From Actinoplanes regularis (lineage in GTDB: Bacteria > Actinomycetota > Actinomycetes > Mycobacteriales > Micromonosporaceae): a stretch of 64,000 nucleotides of DNA. The stretch lies in the NCBI RefSeq assembly GCF_900188005.1, contig NZ_FZNR01000004.1, positions 514,874 to 578,873 of the forward strand, read 5' to 3'. Shown in pieces: positions 45,898 through 55,288 of this stretch. The notes under the pieces are model-generated. The model was not told where the DNA came from. It did no database searches and saw only the letters and a list, made by a program, of their open reading frames with translations. Both the position numbers and the translations under genes were made by a program. The number at the start of each line of letters is the position of its first letter. Position 1 is the stretch's first letter.

Positions 45898-47040
45898 CGA
45901 GCGTTCGACGGTGATCCACGAGGACGTCTCGGCGGAGCGGGACACGGCGTCCAGGACCAGCTGGACCTGGAGGGCGTCGGCGAAGGACGGTGCGGGGTCC
46001 GAGCCGGCGGCGATCGCCTGGACCAGGTCGTACGCCTGGTGGGTGAAGGTGTGTTCGTAGCCGATCAGATGGCCGGGCGGCCACCACGCCGACATGTACG
46101 GATGCGTCGGCTCGGTCACCAGGACCCGGGTGAAGCCCTGCTCGTCGGCGGGCGCCTCGGTGGAGTGGAACGACAGCTCGTTCATCCGCTCGAAGTCGAA
46201 CACCAGCGCCCCGAGCGAACCGTTGATCTCCACCCGCAGGCCGTTCTTGCGGCCGGTCGCGAACCGGGTCGCCTCGTAACTCGCCACCACGCCGTCGCCC
46301 AGCCGGGCCAGGAAGAGCACCGCGTCGTCCACGGTGACCTCACCCGTCCCGGGCGGGGACGAGGGCAGCGGCCGGGACTTGACGAAGGTCTCCGTCAGCG
46401 CGCAGACAGCGGAGATCGAAAGGTCGGTCACGAACTGGGTCAGATCGATGATGTGAGCGCCGAGGTCCCCCAGCGCCCCGGAGCCCGCCACCTCCCGGCG
46501 CAAGCGCCAGACCAGCGGATACGACGGATCGACGAGCCAATCCTGCAGGTACGACGCGCGGACGTGCCGGATCGTCCCGAGCCGGCCCTCGGTGACCATC
46601 CGCCGCATCAGCGCGACGGCGGGGACGCGGCGGTAGTTGAAGCCGCACATCGCCCGTACCCCCGAATCGTGGGCGGCGGAGGCGGCCGCGACCATCTCGC
46701 GGGCCTCGGCCACCGAGTTGGCCAGGGGTTTCTCGCAGAGTACGTGCTTGCCCGCGGCCAGTGCGGCGATCGCGATCTCGGCGTGCGCGTCACCCGGCGC
46801 GCAGATGTCGATCAGGTCGACGTCGCCGCGGGTGAGCAGCGTGCGCCAGTCGTCGGTGTGCCCGGCCCAGCCGAGCCGGTCGGCCGCGGCGGCCACCGCC
46901 GCCGCGGACCGGCCGGCCACCACCTGCATCCGGACCGGCACCGGCAGGTCGTAGACGTGGTTGACGGTGCGCCAGGCCTGGGAGTGCGCGGCGCCCATGA
47001 ACGCGTAGCCGACCATGCCGACCCGCAGCGGTTGCGACAC
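45877..47040 (-). CDS. Gfo/Idh/MocA family NAD(P)-dependent oxidoreductase
   Basis: 387 residues. N-terminal Rossmann fold VGMVGYAFMGAAHSQAW, then DLIDICAPGDAHAEIAIAALAAGKHVLCEKPLANS, with the EKPLA lysine motif. The C-terminal domain holds GDLGAHIIDL, the catalytic D-xxx-H motif. The family oxidises sugars or inositols at a secondary alcohol. It is the last gene of the ROK-ABC operon, 8 bp after the binding-protein stop, so it probably acts on the imported compound; inositol, or a similar cyclitol or sugar, is plausible. Start GTG 47040. Confidence 0.92.
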   Translation of the reverse strand: MSQPLRVGMVGYAFMGAAHSQAWRTVNHVYDLPVPVRMQVVAGRSAAAVAAAADRLGWAGHTDDWRTLLTRGDVDLIDICAPGDAHAEIAIAALAAGKHVLCEKPLANSVAEAREMVAAASAAHDSGVRAMCGFNYRRVPAVALMRRMVTEGRLGTIRHVRASYLQDWLVDPSYPLVWRLRREVAGSGALGDLGAHIIDLTQFVTDLSISAVCALTETFVKSRPLPSSPPGTGEVTVDDAVLFLARLGDGVVASYEATRFATGRKNGLRVEINGSLGALVFDFERMNELSFHSTEAPADEQGFTRVLVTEPTHPYMSAWWPPGHLIGYEHTFTHQAYDLVQAIAAGSDPAPSFADALQVQLVLDAVSRSAETSSWITVERSSAEPSG

Positions 47041-47048
47041 GAGGACCC

Positions 47049-48089
47049 CTAGAAGCCGAGCTTCGCGTACTTCGAAGCGTTGTCCTTGGTGATCGTTTCG
47101 GAGGCGAGCGTGATCTCCTTCGGCACCTGCAGCTCCACCAGGTCGGACATGCCTTTGCCCTGGCCGATCAGGCGGGCCAGGCTGATCGCCGAGGAGGCCA
47201 TCGACGGGCTGTAGGTGACGGTCGCCTTGAGCACCGAGTCGTCCTTGGTGATGGCCTCGATCGCGGTCTTCGAGCCGGCCCCGCCGACCATGAAGAACTC
47301 GCCGCGGTTCGCCTGCTTGACCGCGGCCAGCACGCCGATGCCCTGGTCGTCGTCGTGGTTCCAGAGCGCGTCCATCTTGGGCAGCGCCTGCAGCAGCGCG
47401 GTCGCGGCGGCCTGGCCGGAGTCGGCGGTGAACTCGGCCGGCCGTCGGTTGGCGACCTTGAAACCGTAGACGGCCAGCGCCGCGTTCAACCCGGCGGTGC
47501 GCTCCTGGGTCAACTCGAGGGAGTCGATGCCGGGGATCTCACCGATGATCGGATTGCTGACGCCCTTGGCCTTGAGCTGCTCGCCGATGTACTGGCCGGC
47601 GGCCAGGCCCATGCCGTAGTTGTCGCCCTTGATCTGCAGGCGGTACGCGGCCGCGGACGGGAACGCGCGGTCCAGGTTGACGACCGGGATCCCGGCCCGC
47701 ATCGCCTCCAGGCCGGTCGCGTTCAGCTCCTTGCCGTCGTGCGGGAGCATGACGATCACATTCGGCTTCTGGGCGATCAGGGTGGCGAGGGCCGCGCGCT
47801 GGGCAGCGGCGTCCGCTCCGGCCTCGACCGTGCGCAGTTCCACGTCGGAGTACTGCGCGGCCTGTGCCTTCGCGTTGTTGGTGATCGCGGCGATCCAGCC
47901 GTGGTCCGCGGCCGGGGCGGAGAAGCCGATGACCACTTTCGGTCCGGTCGCGGCGTTCGCGTTGCCGCTCGTGTCGGTCTTCACCTGTGCGGTGTCGGCC
48001 GGATCGTTACTGGTGCAGGCGGTGAGCGCGACGCCGGCACCGATGGTCGCGCCGCCGAGCAGGGCGTGTCTACGAGATATCCGGATCAT
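47049..48089 (-). CDS. Sugar ABC transporter substrate-binding lipoprotein (RbsB type)
   Basis: 346 residues. The signal sequence IRISRRHALLGGATIGAGVALTAC combines a Tat-like twin arginine with a lipobox cysteine. The type I binding fold follows: VVIGFSAPAADHGWIAAI, LIAQKPNVIVMLPHDGKEL, IPVVNLDRAFPS, IGEIPGIDSLELTQERTAGL and WNHDDDQGIGVLAAVKQ. ATG 48089 has GGAGGAG at close spacing and lies inside the end of the permease gene (20-bp overlap), as expected for a coupled operon. Confidence 0.93.
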   Translation of the reverse strand: MIRISRRHALLGGATIGAGVALTACTSNDPADTAQVKTDTSGNANAATGPKVVIGFSAPAADHGWIAAITNNAKAQAAQYSDVELRTVEAGADAAAQRAALATLIAQKPNVIVMLPHDGKELNATGLEAMRAGIPVVNLDRAFPSAAAYRLQIKGDNYGMGLAAGQYIGEQLKAKGVSNPIIGEIPGIDSLELTQERTAGLNAALAVYGFKVANRRPAEFTADSGQAAATALLQALPKMDALWNHDDDQGIGVLAAVKQANRGEFFMVGGAGSKTAIEAITKDDSVLKATVTYSPSMASSAISLARLIGQGKGMSDLVELQVPKEITLASETITKDNASKYAKLGF

Positions 48090-49086
48090 TTCTCCTCCTG
48101 AGGAGGTTGGTGAGGGAGCGGTAGCGGAACTGTTGCAGCAGCACGGCGGCGACGATGATGCCGCCCTTGACCATGTTCTGGACCTCGGTGGCAAGGTTGT
48201 TGATCGCGAACAGGTTGGTGATGGTGGAGAAGACCAGCACCCCGAAGAGGGCGCCGACGATGGTGCCGCGACCGCCGCTGAGCAGCGTGCCGCCGATGAT
48301 CGCCGCGGCGATGGCGTCGAGCTCGTAGAGGTTGGCCATCGCCGCCTGGGCGCTGGTGGCCTGCGAGGTCAGCATGATCGCGGCGATGCCGCAGCACAGC
48401 CCGGAGAGCACGAAGAGCAGCATGGTGTGCCGCTTGACGTCGATCCCGGCCAGCCGGGCCGCCTCCGGGTTGCCGCCGACCGCGACCGTGCGGCGGCCGA
48501 ACGTGGTCCGGTTCAGCAGCACCCAGCCGGCCACGACCACCGCGGCGAGGATCCAGACCAGCACCGGGATGCCGATCAGCCGGCTGCTGGCGATGCTGTT
48601 GATGGTGTCGTTCGTGGAGACCTGCGTCTGCTTGCCGGAGATCTGCGCGGCGAGGCCGCGGGCGGAGACGAGCATCGCGAGGGTCGCGATGAAGGAGACC
48701 AATTTGCCGTACGCGATGAGCACCCCGTTGACCAGCCCGACGGCGAGCCCCACCACCAGTGCGGTGAAGATCATCCCGGCGGCGCCGTAAGCCTGCGTGG
48801 CGAGGGTGGTGGACCAGACCCCGGCGAGCGCGATGATCGCCCCGACCGACAGGTCGATCCCACCCCCGATGATCACAAAGGTCATGCCGACGGTGACCAC
48901 ACCGATCGCGGACGCCTGCTGCAGGATCGTGAGAATGTTGTTCCGCACCCAGGCCGGGTCGGAGTACAGCTCGGGCCGGGTGACGATGCCGATGACCACC
49001 AGGGCGGCCAGCACCCCGACCAGGCCCAGATTGCGCAGCACCTGATCGTTGTCGGTCCTTCTCGGGAGCGCCGTCCGCGCGGTCAT
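48070..49086 (-). CDS. Sugar ABC transporter permease (RbsC type)
   Basis: 338 residues of the BPD_transp_2 family with eight to ten helices. Landmarks are VGMTFVIIGGGIDLSVGAIIAL, GRRTVAVGGNPEAARLAGIDV and IGGTLLSGGRGTIVGALFGVL, the last being the cytoplasmic coupling loop. It overlaps the ATPase gene stop by 4 bp. Confidence 0.94.
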   Translation of the reverse strand: MTARTALPRRTDNDQVLRNLGLVGVLAALVVIGIVTRPELYSDPAWVRNNILTILQQASAIGVVTVGMTFVIIGGGIDLSVGAIIALAGVWSTTLATQAYGAAGMIFTALVVGLAVGLVNGVLIAYGKLVSFIATLAMLVSARGLAAQISGKQTQVSTNDTINSIASSRLIGIPVLVWILAAVVVAGWVLLNRTTFGRRTVAVGGNPEAARLAGIDVKRHTMLLFVLSGLCCGIAAIMLTSQATSAQAAMANLYELDAIAAAIIGGTLLSGGRGTIVGALFGVLVFSTITNLFAINNLATEVQNMVKGGIIVAAVLLQQFRYRSLTNLLRRRNDPDIS

Positions 49087-50600
49087 GCGGCCTCGCCCTC
49101 CATCAGCGACCCCGCCATCACGAGGTCGAGCACGGTGTCCTCGTCCAGATCGCCGGCCGGCGCCTCCCGGATCAGCCGGCCCTCCCGCATGACCAGCACC
49201 CGGTCGGCGAGCCCGAGCACCTCCGGCACCTCGCTGGAGACCAGCAGGACCCCGACACCGTCCGCGGCGAGATCGTGGACCACCTGGTAGAGCTCGGCAC
49301 GGGCTCCCACGTCGACGCCGCGGGTGGGCTCGTCGAGCAGCAGCAGACGGGTGTGGCCGAGCAGCCAGCGGCCGACCACGACCTTCTGCTGATTGCCGCC
49401 GGAGAGGGTGCGGACCGGGCGGTCCACGTCCCGCGGGCGCAGGTCCAGGTCGTCGGCGGTGCGCCGGGCGGCGGCCTGTTCGTCGCGGGCGGCGGTGAAA
49501 CCGGCGCGGGCGAAAGCGGCGAACGAGGCCAGGGTCATGTTCTTGAAGACCGGCTCGTCCAGCAGGAGCGCCTGGCTCTTGCGTTCCTCGGGAGCCATGC
49601 CCATGCCGTGCCGGACGGCCGTGCCGACGCCGGTGATCCGGTGGCCGTCCAGGGTGACCGTGCCGGTGTCCGGCCGCCTCGCGCCGAAGATCGTTTCGAG
49701 GAGTTCGGAGCGGCCGGAGCCGACCAGGCCGGCGATCCCGACGATCTCGCCCGGGTGGACGGTCAGGCTGACGTCGGCGAACTCGCCGGCGCGGCTGAGC
49801 CGGTCGACGGTGAGCAGCGGCTCGGTCCGGGTGTCGGTGGAGACGCGCGGCGGAAAGACGTACTCGAAAGCCCGTCCGGTCATCTTGCCCACCAACTCCC
49901 TGGTGGGAGTGCGGGCCGAGAGGCCCGCGGCCGTGGTGCGGCCGTCCTTGAGGACGGTGACGCGGTCGCCGATCTCGCGGATCTCGGCGAGGCGGTGCGA
50001 GATGTAGACGACGGCGATGCCGTTCGCGGTCAGCTCCCGGATGATCCGGAACAGGTTCTCGACCTCGTCGTGGGCGAGGACGGCGCTCGGCTCGTCCATC
50101 ACGATCAGTTTCGCGTCGTGGGAGAGGGCGCGGGCCATGCTGACGATCTGCTTCCCGGCCGCGGGGAGGTCCTTGATCAGGCGGCCTGGCGGGATCTCGG
50201 GATGACCCAGGCTCTCGAGAATCCGCCGGGTGGCGGCGGCGGTCGCGCGGCGGCGGGTGAAACCGAAGCGGCTCGGTTCGTGGCCGAGGAACACGTTCTC
50301 GGCGACGCTCAGGTGGTCGACCAGGTCGAGTTCCTGATAGATGGTGGCGATCCCGGCGCGCATCGCGGCCTGCGGGGTGGCCGGGGCGAACGGCTCGCCT
50401 CGCCAGAGCAGCTCGCCGGAGTCGGCGTGGTGGACCCCAGCGAGGATCTTGATCAGGGTGGATTTGCCGGCGCCGTTCTGGCCGAGGAGGCAGTGCACCT
50501 CGCCTTCGGCGACCTCCAGATGTACGCCGTCGAGAGCCCGTACTCCAGGAAAGGTTTTCACCACATCCGTGAGTCGCAGGACCGTCGCAAGCTTGCTCAT
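49083..50600 (-). CDS. Sugar ABC transporter ATP-binding protein with two nucleotide domains (RbsA type)
   Basis: 505 residues with two ABC ATPase domains. The first has Walker A GQNGAGKST and Walker B LIVMDEPSA; its signature sequence is degenerate (LPAAGKQIVSMARAL). The second has GLVGSGRSELLE as a modified Walker A, signature LSGGNQQKVVVGRWL and LLLLDEPTRGVDVG. This asymmetry is normal for RbsA/MglA. ATG 50600 is chosen because GGAGG lies 7 bp upstream and the codon overlaps the stop of a short upstream reading frame (ATGA); the earlier in-frame ATG at 50633 lacks such a site. Confidence 0.93.
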   Translation of the reverse strand: MSKLATVLRLTDVVKTFPGVRALDGVHLEVAEGEVHCLLGQNGAGKSTLIKILAGVHHADSGELLWRGEPFAPATPQAAMRAGIATIYQELDLVDHLSVAENVFLGHEPSRFGFTRRRATAAATRRILESLGHPEIPPGRLIKDLPAAGKQIVSMARALSHDAKLIVMDEPSAVLAHDEVENLFRIIRELTANGIAVVYISHRLAEIREIGDRVTVLKDGRTTAAGLSARTPTRELVGKMTGRAFEYVFPPRVSTDTRTEPLLTVDRLSRAGEFADVSLTVHPGEIVGIAGLVGSGRSELLETIFGARRPDTGTVTLDGHRITGVGTAVRHGMGMAPEERKSQALLLDEPVFKNMTLASFAAFARAGFTAARDEQAAARRTADDLDLRPRDVDRPVRTLSGGNQQKVVVGRWLLGHTRLLLLDEPTRGVDVGARAELYQVVHDLAADGVGVLLVSSEVPEVLGLADRVLVMREGRLIREAPAGDLDEDTVLDLVMAGSLMEGEAA

Positions 50601-50677
50601 GTCGCCACCTCCGCTGCGCTCCGGCGTCGACATGAGCTGATCACTGAGCCAACTGATTCGCTCGCAAGCTCGCTCAT
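50597..50677 (-). CDS. Short coupled reading frame between regulator and ATPase genes
   Basis: A 26-codon frame whose ATG overlaps the stop of the ROK gene (ATGA at 50674-50677) and whose TGA overlaps the ATPase start (ATGA at 50597-50600). It begins MSELASESVGSV and ends RRRSAAEVAT, with one cysteine. Its first 16 bases match the ATPase start except for one base (ATGAGCGAGCTTGCGA versus ATGAGCAAGCTTGCGA). It could be a translational coupler or leader peptide, or a duplicated gene start; it is unlikely to have an enzymatic role. Confidence 0.45.
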   Translation of the reverse strand: MSELASESVGSVISSCRRRSAAEVAT

Positions 50678-51840
50678 GGGATCTGCTCGAACGCCGCGTC
50701 GCTGGCCAGGACGGCGGCGCCGGTGACGCCGGCCCGGCCGCTCAGTTCGGAGAGGACGACCGGGAGGTTGCCGGTCGCCAGCGGCAGCGAGCGGCGGTAG
50801 ACCACACTGCGGATCTCGGCCAGCAGTACGTGACCGAGCTGCGCCAACCCGCCCCCGATGACGATCATCGACGGGTTGGCGAAGCTCACCAGCGAGGCCA
50901 GGACCTCGCCGAGGCGGCGGCCACCGTCGCGGATCAGCTTGATGCAGACCACGTCCCCCTCGGCCGCGCCGTCCGCGACGTCCTTGGCGGTCAGCTCACC
51001 GGAGCGGGTCAGACGCTCCGCGAGGGCGGGGGAGGCGCCGGAGCGGGCCACGACCAGGGCGTCCCGGACCAGCGCGGCCCCGCTGAAGACCGCCTCGAGG
51101 CAGCCGGTGTTGCCGCACGAGCAGGTCGGCCCGCCCGCGTCGACCTGGATGTGCCCGATGTCGCCGGCGCACCCGTCCACACCGCGGTAGACGTCGCCGC
51201 TCAGATGGATGCCGCACCCGATCCCGGTGCCGATCTTCACGAACAGGAAGTCGTCGACCGACCGCGCCACCCCACCGTGCCGTTCACCGACCGCCATGAT
51301 GTTGACGTCGTTGTCCACCACGACCGGGCAGCCGTGCTCACGGGCCAGCAACTCCCGTACCGGATAGCGGTCCCAGCCGGGCATTATCGGCGGCGACACG
51401 GGCACCCCGTCGCGGAAACTGACCGGCCCCGGCACGCCGATCCCGACCGCGTCGAGCCGGCCGTAGACACCTTCGACGCGAGCCTTCGCGAGCAGTTCGC
51501 CGACGCGGTGCAGGATCGCTTTCGGCCCCTTGCGGATGTCCGCGCTCTCCCGGTACGCCACCAGGGGCTCGAGGCGCCCGTTGACCACCTCGACGTCGAT
51601 CGACCCCGCACCCAGGTCGACGGCCGCGAACCGCAGCCGCGGGTGGATCTCGACCAGCGTGGAGCGGCGCCCGCCCCGGGAGGCGGCCATCCCCGCCTCG
51701 GCGACGAACCCGGCCTTGATCAGGCGCTCTATCTCGCCGGTCAGCCTGGGGCGGGTGAGCCCGAGCCGGTCGCCGAGCTCCGCCCGGGAGACCGGGCCGT
51801 CGTCTCGGAGGGCGCGAAGGATCGATAGCACGACGGACAC
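50674..51840 (-). CDS. ROK-family transcriptional regulator
   Basis: 388 residues. N-terminal winged HTH (residues ~1-60, GPVSRAELGDRLGLTRPRLTGEIERL), then a ROK sugar-kinase-like domain with VDLGAGSIDVEVV, GIGVPGPV, VVVDNDVNIMAVGE and the zinc motif CSCGNTGCLEA. Such proteins repress sugar transport operons and sense the sugar or its phosphate. It heads the operon ROK - ATPase - permease - binding protein - oxidoreductase, so it is probably autoregulated. Start GTG 51840. Confidence 0.93.
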   Translation of the reverse strand: MSVVLSILRALRDDGPVSRAELGDRLGLTRPRLTGEIERLIKAGFVAEAGMAASRGGRRSTLVEIHPRLRFAAVDLGAGSIDVEVVNGRLEPLVAYRESADIRKGPKAILHRVGELLAKARVEGVYGRLDAVGIGVPGPVSFRDGVPVSPPIMPGWDRYPVRELLAREHGCPVVVDNDVNIMAVGERHGGVARSVDDFLFVKIGTGIGCGIHLSGDVYRGVDGCAGDIGHIQVDAGGPTCSCGNTGCLEAVFSGAALVRDALVVARSGASPALAERLTRSGELTAKDVADGAAEGDVVCIKLIRDGGRRLGEVLASLVSFANPSMIVIGGGLAQLGHVLLAEIRSVVYRRSLPLATGNLPVVLSELSGRAGVTGAAVLASDAAFEQIP

Positions 51841-51925
51841 CTCACTCTTTCCCGTGTGTTCGTCGTCACGTTAGGGTCCTTCCGCTGCCTCCGTCCATGC
51901 CTTCGCGCCGAGTCGGCCGAACTTT

Positions 51926-51952
51926 TGTCGCCCAATGCGAAAGTGGGCGACA
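51926..51952. promoter_or_regulatory. Inverted repeat operator between ROK and aldo/keto reductase genes
   Basis: TGTCGCCCA (51926-51934) and TGGGCGACA (51944-51952) form a perfect 9-bp inverted repeat with a 9-bp spacer. It sits between divergent starts at 51840 and 52017, so an operator is more likely than a terminator. Binding by the ROK regulator is inferred. Confidence 0.6.
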
Positions 51953-52016
51953 GCCGAGGGATGGGCGTAAGCACTGACGGGGTGCCGGGTGCTTCTCGGC
52001 CGACCACAATGGCGGC

Positions 52017-53024
52017 ATGGAATATCGATATCTTGGCGCCAGTGGACTACTCGTCAGCGAGCTGTGCCTGGGCTCGATGACGTTCGGCGGCGAGGCCGAC
52101 GAGGCGGTGTCCCGGCTGCTTCTCGACCGCTATGTGGAGGCCGGCGGCAACTTCATCGACACCGCTGACGTGTACGTCGACGGCGTCTCCGAGGAGATCA
52201 TCGGCCGCTGGCTGGCCGGCCGGGACCGCGACGAACTGGTCATCGCCACGAAGTTCTTCTGGCCGACCGGCGGCGGCCCGAACGACCACGGCGCCGGGCG
52301 CAAGCACATCGTCAGCGCCCTGCACGCCAGTCTGCGGCGGCTCGGCACCGACTACATCGACCTCTACCAGGTGCACGCGTTCGACGAGTCCACCCCGCTG
52401 GAAGAGACCTTGTCGACGCTCGACGGGCTGGTTCGCGCCGGAACGGTCCGGCACCTCGGGGTGAGCAACTACGCGAGCTGGCAGCTGCAGAAGTCGGTCG
52501 ATGTCGCGCGTCACCGCGGCTGGGAGCCGTTCGTGGCGCTGCAGCCGTTGTACAACCTGATCGACCGGGAGGTCGAGCACGAGCTGGTGCCGGTCTGCCG
52601 CAACGAGGGCGTGGGCATGATCCCGTGGGCGCCGCTGAGAGGCGGCTGGCTCACCGGGAAGTACCGGCGCGGCATGACCTCGGCGCCGCCGGACACCCGG
52701 TGGGAGGCGGACAAGCAGCCCTGGCTCGGTGACTGGCGGAAGAGCGTCGACGAGCGCACGTGGGCGGTCACCGACGCGCTGCTCGCCGTCGCTGACGAGG
52801 TGGAGCGCAGCCCGGCCCAGGTGGCGCTGCGATGGTTGCTGCAGCGGCCGGGTGTCACCGCACCGATCATCGGAGCCCGTACGGTGACTCAGCTCGAGGA
52901 CAACCTGGGGGCGTCGGGCTGGTCCCTCATCGACAAGCACCTGGAGAGTCTCACTGTCGCCGGGGACCGACCGTTGCCGTACCCGCACGGCTACCTGACC
53001 AACTCGCCACGCCGGCGCCCGTAG
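52017..53024 (+). CDS. Aldo/keto reductase
   Basis: 335 residues, an NADPH-dependent TIM barrel. [25 protein letters not shown] opens the protein. The catalytic tetrad can be read as Asp in FIDTADVY, its Tyr, Lys in VIATKFFW and His in [23 protein letters not shown] is the NADPH-binding end. It resembles the YajO/Gpr group that reduces aldehydes and sugars. Divergent from the ROK operon and probably under the shared inverted repeat. Confidence 0.94.
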   Translation: MEYRYLGASGLLVSELCLGSMTFGGEADEAVSRLLLDRYVEAGGNFIDTADVYVDGVSEEIIGRWLAGRDRDELVIATKFFWPTGGGPNDHGAGRKHIVSALHASLRRLGTDYIDLYQVHAFDESTPLEETLSTLDGLVRAGTVRHLGVSNYASWQLQKSVDVARHRGWEPFVALQPLYNLIDREVEHELVPVCRNEGVGMIPWAPLRGGWLTGKYRRGMTSAPPDTRWEADKQPWLGDWRKSVDERTWAVTDALLAVADEVERSPAQVALRWLLQRPGVTAPIIGARTVTQLEDNLGASGWSLIDKHLESLTVAGDRPLPYPHGYLTNSPRRRP

Positions 53025-53030
53025 GGCTGT

Positions 53031-53501
53031 TCAGGCGGCTTCGGTCGATACCTCGGCGGCGACGCGGAGCCGGTCCAGCGTCTCGACCATCGTGCGGCGG
53101 TTGTGTGCGTCACGGTCGGTGATGCCCAACGTCGCGATCCCGAAGAGCTTGAGTGCCAGCCCCCGGCGGTCGGTGTACGTCTCGGTCACCTCGCAGCCGT
53201 CGTCGACCGAGCGGAACGTGTACGTCCAGCGGGCCACGGCGAGGAAACCCGCACCGACCACGTCGAAGCTGAACTCGCGGCCCCGATCGGCGGTCAGGAC
53301 CGTGCACTCGGTGCGCCATCGCCGTCCCCGGTAGGCGTTGGTACCGGTGAAGCGGGCGCCCTCACGGGGACCGGGCGGCTCGGTGAGCCAGCGGCAACGG
53401 GTGGTCTCGGGGCTCCACTGACCCATGCGGGTCACGTCGGCGACAAGGTCCCACACGACCTCGGGCGTGGCGGCGATGCGGGTGGTGACGGTCACGGGCA
53501 T
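53031..53501 (-). CDS. SRPBCC-family (polyketide cyclase/START-like) protein
   Basis: 156 residues. MPVTVTTRIAATPEVVWDLVADVTRMGQWSPET is the standard SRPBCC opening, followed by beta strands (WRTECTVLTADRGREFSFDV) and a C-terminal helix (NRRTMVETLDRLRVAA). A small hydrophobic-ligand-binding fold with unknown ligand. ATG 53501 is chosen as the start of the conserved domain. Confidence 0.82.
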   Translation of the reverse strand: MPVTVTTRIAATPEVVWDLVADVTRMGQWSPETTRCRWLTEPPGPREGARFTGTNAYRGRRWRTECTVLTADRGREFSFDVVGAGFLAVARWTYTFRSVDDGCEVTETYTDRRGLALKLFGIATLGITDRDAHNRRTMVETLDRLRVAAEVSTEAA

Positions 53502-53754
53502 GCCGCCATCGTGCCTCAAGCGACTTCACGGGATACCCGCGGCATCGCCTGGTGTGAGATCCTCCCGCCGGGTCCTCGACCATCAGGGCACCGTCACCCT
53601 TTCCACCCGCCGCCGGAGCGAACTTCACGAGCACTTCACCACGCCACCTCCGGTTCCCCGGACGTTGAACCGCAAGCCGGTCGACCACGTCGCCGGCGCG
53701 CGGGCCTGGGGACAGCTCGACACCCTCCTCTCCGCACTTCGTCCGCAAGAGCGC

Positions 53755-54639
53755 CTATGAGAGTGTGTTCTGTGCGATCTGCGGCAAGAACACGGCGAGA
53801 CCGTCGCCGTTGACGCCGTGGGCGGTACTCCACCAGCAGGCGGGATACGCGCAGTCGACGTGGTGGCGGGAGGGCAGCTCACGCTGGTCGGCCGGGATGT
53901 AGCCGTGTGCGTATCCGCGATGGTCAGGCGTCTCCAGAATGCCGCAGGCACCAAGAATCTCGACCAGCGTCCCACGTTCGTCTTTGTTGCCCGGCACCAT
54001 GCGCAGTGCGGGAAGGACAGAGGTGGAGGTGGCCTTGCGCCCGTTGTCTCGCAGTACCTCAAGAACCTGTCTGCCGAGTTCGAGGTCGGCATCGGTGGGC
54101 GCCCGTCTGGGCGCACGGGTGAACTGCTCCAGGTCGAACGCGAGATATCCGACGTCGTAGCGGCGTACGCCACCCCACTTGAACCGCTCGAAGCTCAGGA
54201 CGTTCACATCCACCGTCTGTTCGCCCGGATACAGCTCGCAGATCCGGCACGTGCCGTGGCCCGGTCTCTCCTCGAACGGGTGGGCGGGTAACCGGCTGGC
54301 CACCGCGTAGGAGCCGAGGGCCGAGCGAAGGTCGAGCCTTCGGCTGGTCAGGCTCGCGAGAAAGGCCTGACCAACCTCCTCGACAGACACCGCGGCGGCG
54401 GCATTGCGAGCGCGTTCCACCAAACGGTCGTGGTCCGTGGTCCATGGCTCTGGAAACATCAAGCCGGCTGTGATGGCGCGCCGCACCGCCACGGTTTGCG
54501 GCAGGCGACTCGGGGTCCGCCAGCCTCGCGGCCCCCAGTAGGTCTCCATCAGGCCGCGCAACGATTCCGGCGATGGATCGTACGGTTCGACCAGCACGCT
54601 GGGCTGGTCGGCAGTGCTACCGGTCGGGTCCGACGACAT
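53755..54639 (-). CDS. Protein of unknown function
   Basis: 294 residues with normal codon use for the region and a good ATG. It contains GTCRICELYPGEQTVDVNVLSFERFKWGG, a two-cysteine loop, and later SRHHVDCAYPACWWSTAHGVNGD with paired His/Cys, suggesting a zinc-binding site. I recognise no family. The 250 bp downstream, toward 53502, hold no supported gene. Confidence 0.7.
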   Translation of the reverse strand: MSSDPTGSTADQPSVLVEPYDPSPESLRGLMETYWGPRGWRTPSRLPQTVAVRRAITAGLMFPEPWTTDHDRLVERARNAAAAVSVEEVGQAFLASLTSRRLDLRSALGSYAVASRLPAHPFEERPGHGTCRICELYPGEQTVDVNVLSFERFKWGGVRRYDVGYLAFDLEQFTRAPRRAPTDADLELGRQVLEVLRDNGRKATSTSVLPALRMVPGNKDERGTLVEILGACGILETPDHRGYAHGYIPADQRELPSRHHVDCAYPACWWSTAHGVNGDGLAVFLPQIAQNTLS

Positions 54640-54664
54640 GACCGCATCTTGGCACGCACGACCC

Positions 54665-55288
54665 TCAGGAGACGTATGCGTCGTCCTCCGGAAGCTGTGG
54701 GTGCGTCACCCGGGTATGGCCGTCATCGCCCGGGACCGTGGGCTCGGCCGAAATGCCGTTCGCATCCGCACCGCTGTAGACGTGCAAGCCGATGCCGGCG
54801 AACTCGATCCACAGCCCCTGCGTGGACCAGCCGGCAACCGCGTCCATCGGCAACTCGCCGCTGAGGTCCGTCTCGCCGTCGAAGTACGGGCTCTCGGTCA
54901 CCGCCCATCCGGTCAGGGTGCGGCCGGCAACCGCGGCGAGCGGGTGGGGCTGCGACGAGCACCACTCGTACGGCGTGCTGAGCACTGTGGGGGGTGTCCC
55001 CAGGTCGACGGTGTTCCAGGTGATCGACAAGTCGTTCCACTTCTGCCAGGCGAGTTCCAGCTGAACACCGCCCTCGAACACCAGCACCACCGGGAATTCC
55101 GGGCGCCACACGTTCCTTGCCGGATCCCACCCGGTCCAGCCGGCCTGCAGCCGCCGACCGACGAGCGCGAGCAGGTCGGACCGCTGACTCCGCAATTGCG
55201 TCGGCGGGTCTGCGAAGCTGGATCGCCAGCCGGACATGGCCTCGTCCCACGGCTTCGTCCCGGCAGTGCGCTCCACAACGCGGATCAT
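54665..55288 (-). CDS. Protein of unknown function
   Basis: 207 residues with a beta-rich, tryptophan-rich sequence (FPVVLVFEGGVQLELAWQKWNDLSITWNTVDL, IEFAGIGLHVYSGADANG) and no signal peptide. I recognise no family. It starts upstream of, and reads toward, the other orphan gene with a 25-bp gap, so the two may form a pair. Confidence 0.68.
   Translation of the reverse strand: MIRVVERTAGTKPWDEAMSGWRSSFADPPTQLRSQRSDLLALVGRRLQAGWTGWDPARNVWRPEFPVVLVFEGGVQLELAWQKWNDLSITWNTVDLGTPPTVLSTPYEWCSSQPHPLAAVAGRTLTGWAVTESPYFDGETDLSGELPMDAVAGWSTQGLWIEFAGIGLHVYSGADANGISAEPTVPGDDGHTRVTHPQLPEDDAYVS

Noticed and set aside
53520..53754. Plus-strand open frame in the gap between the SRPBCC gene and the orphan gene
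   Set aside because: The C-terminal part looks faintly coding but lacks a start signal, and it conflicts with the gene on the other strand upstream.
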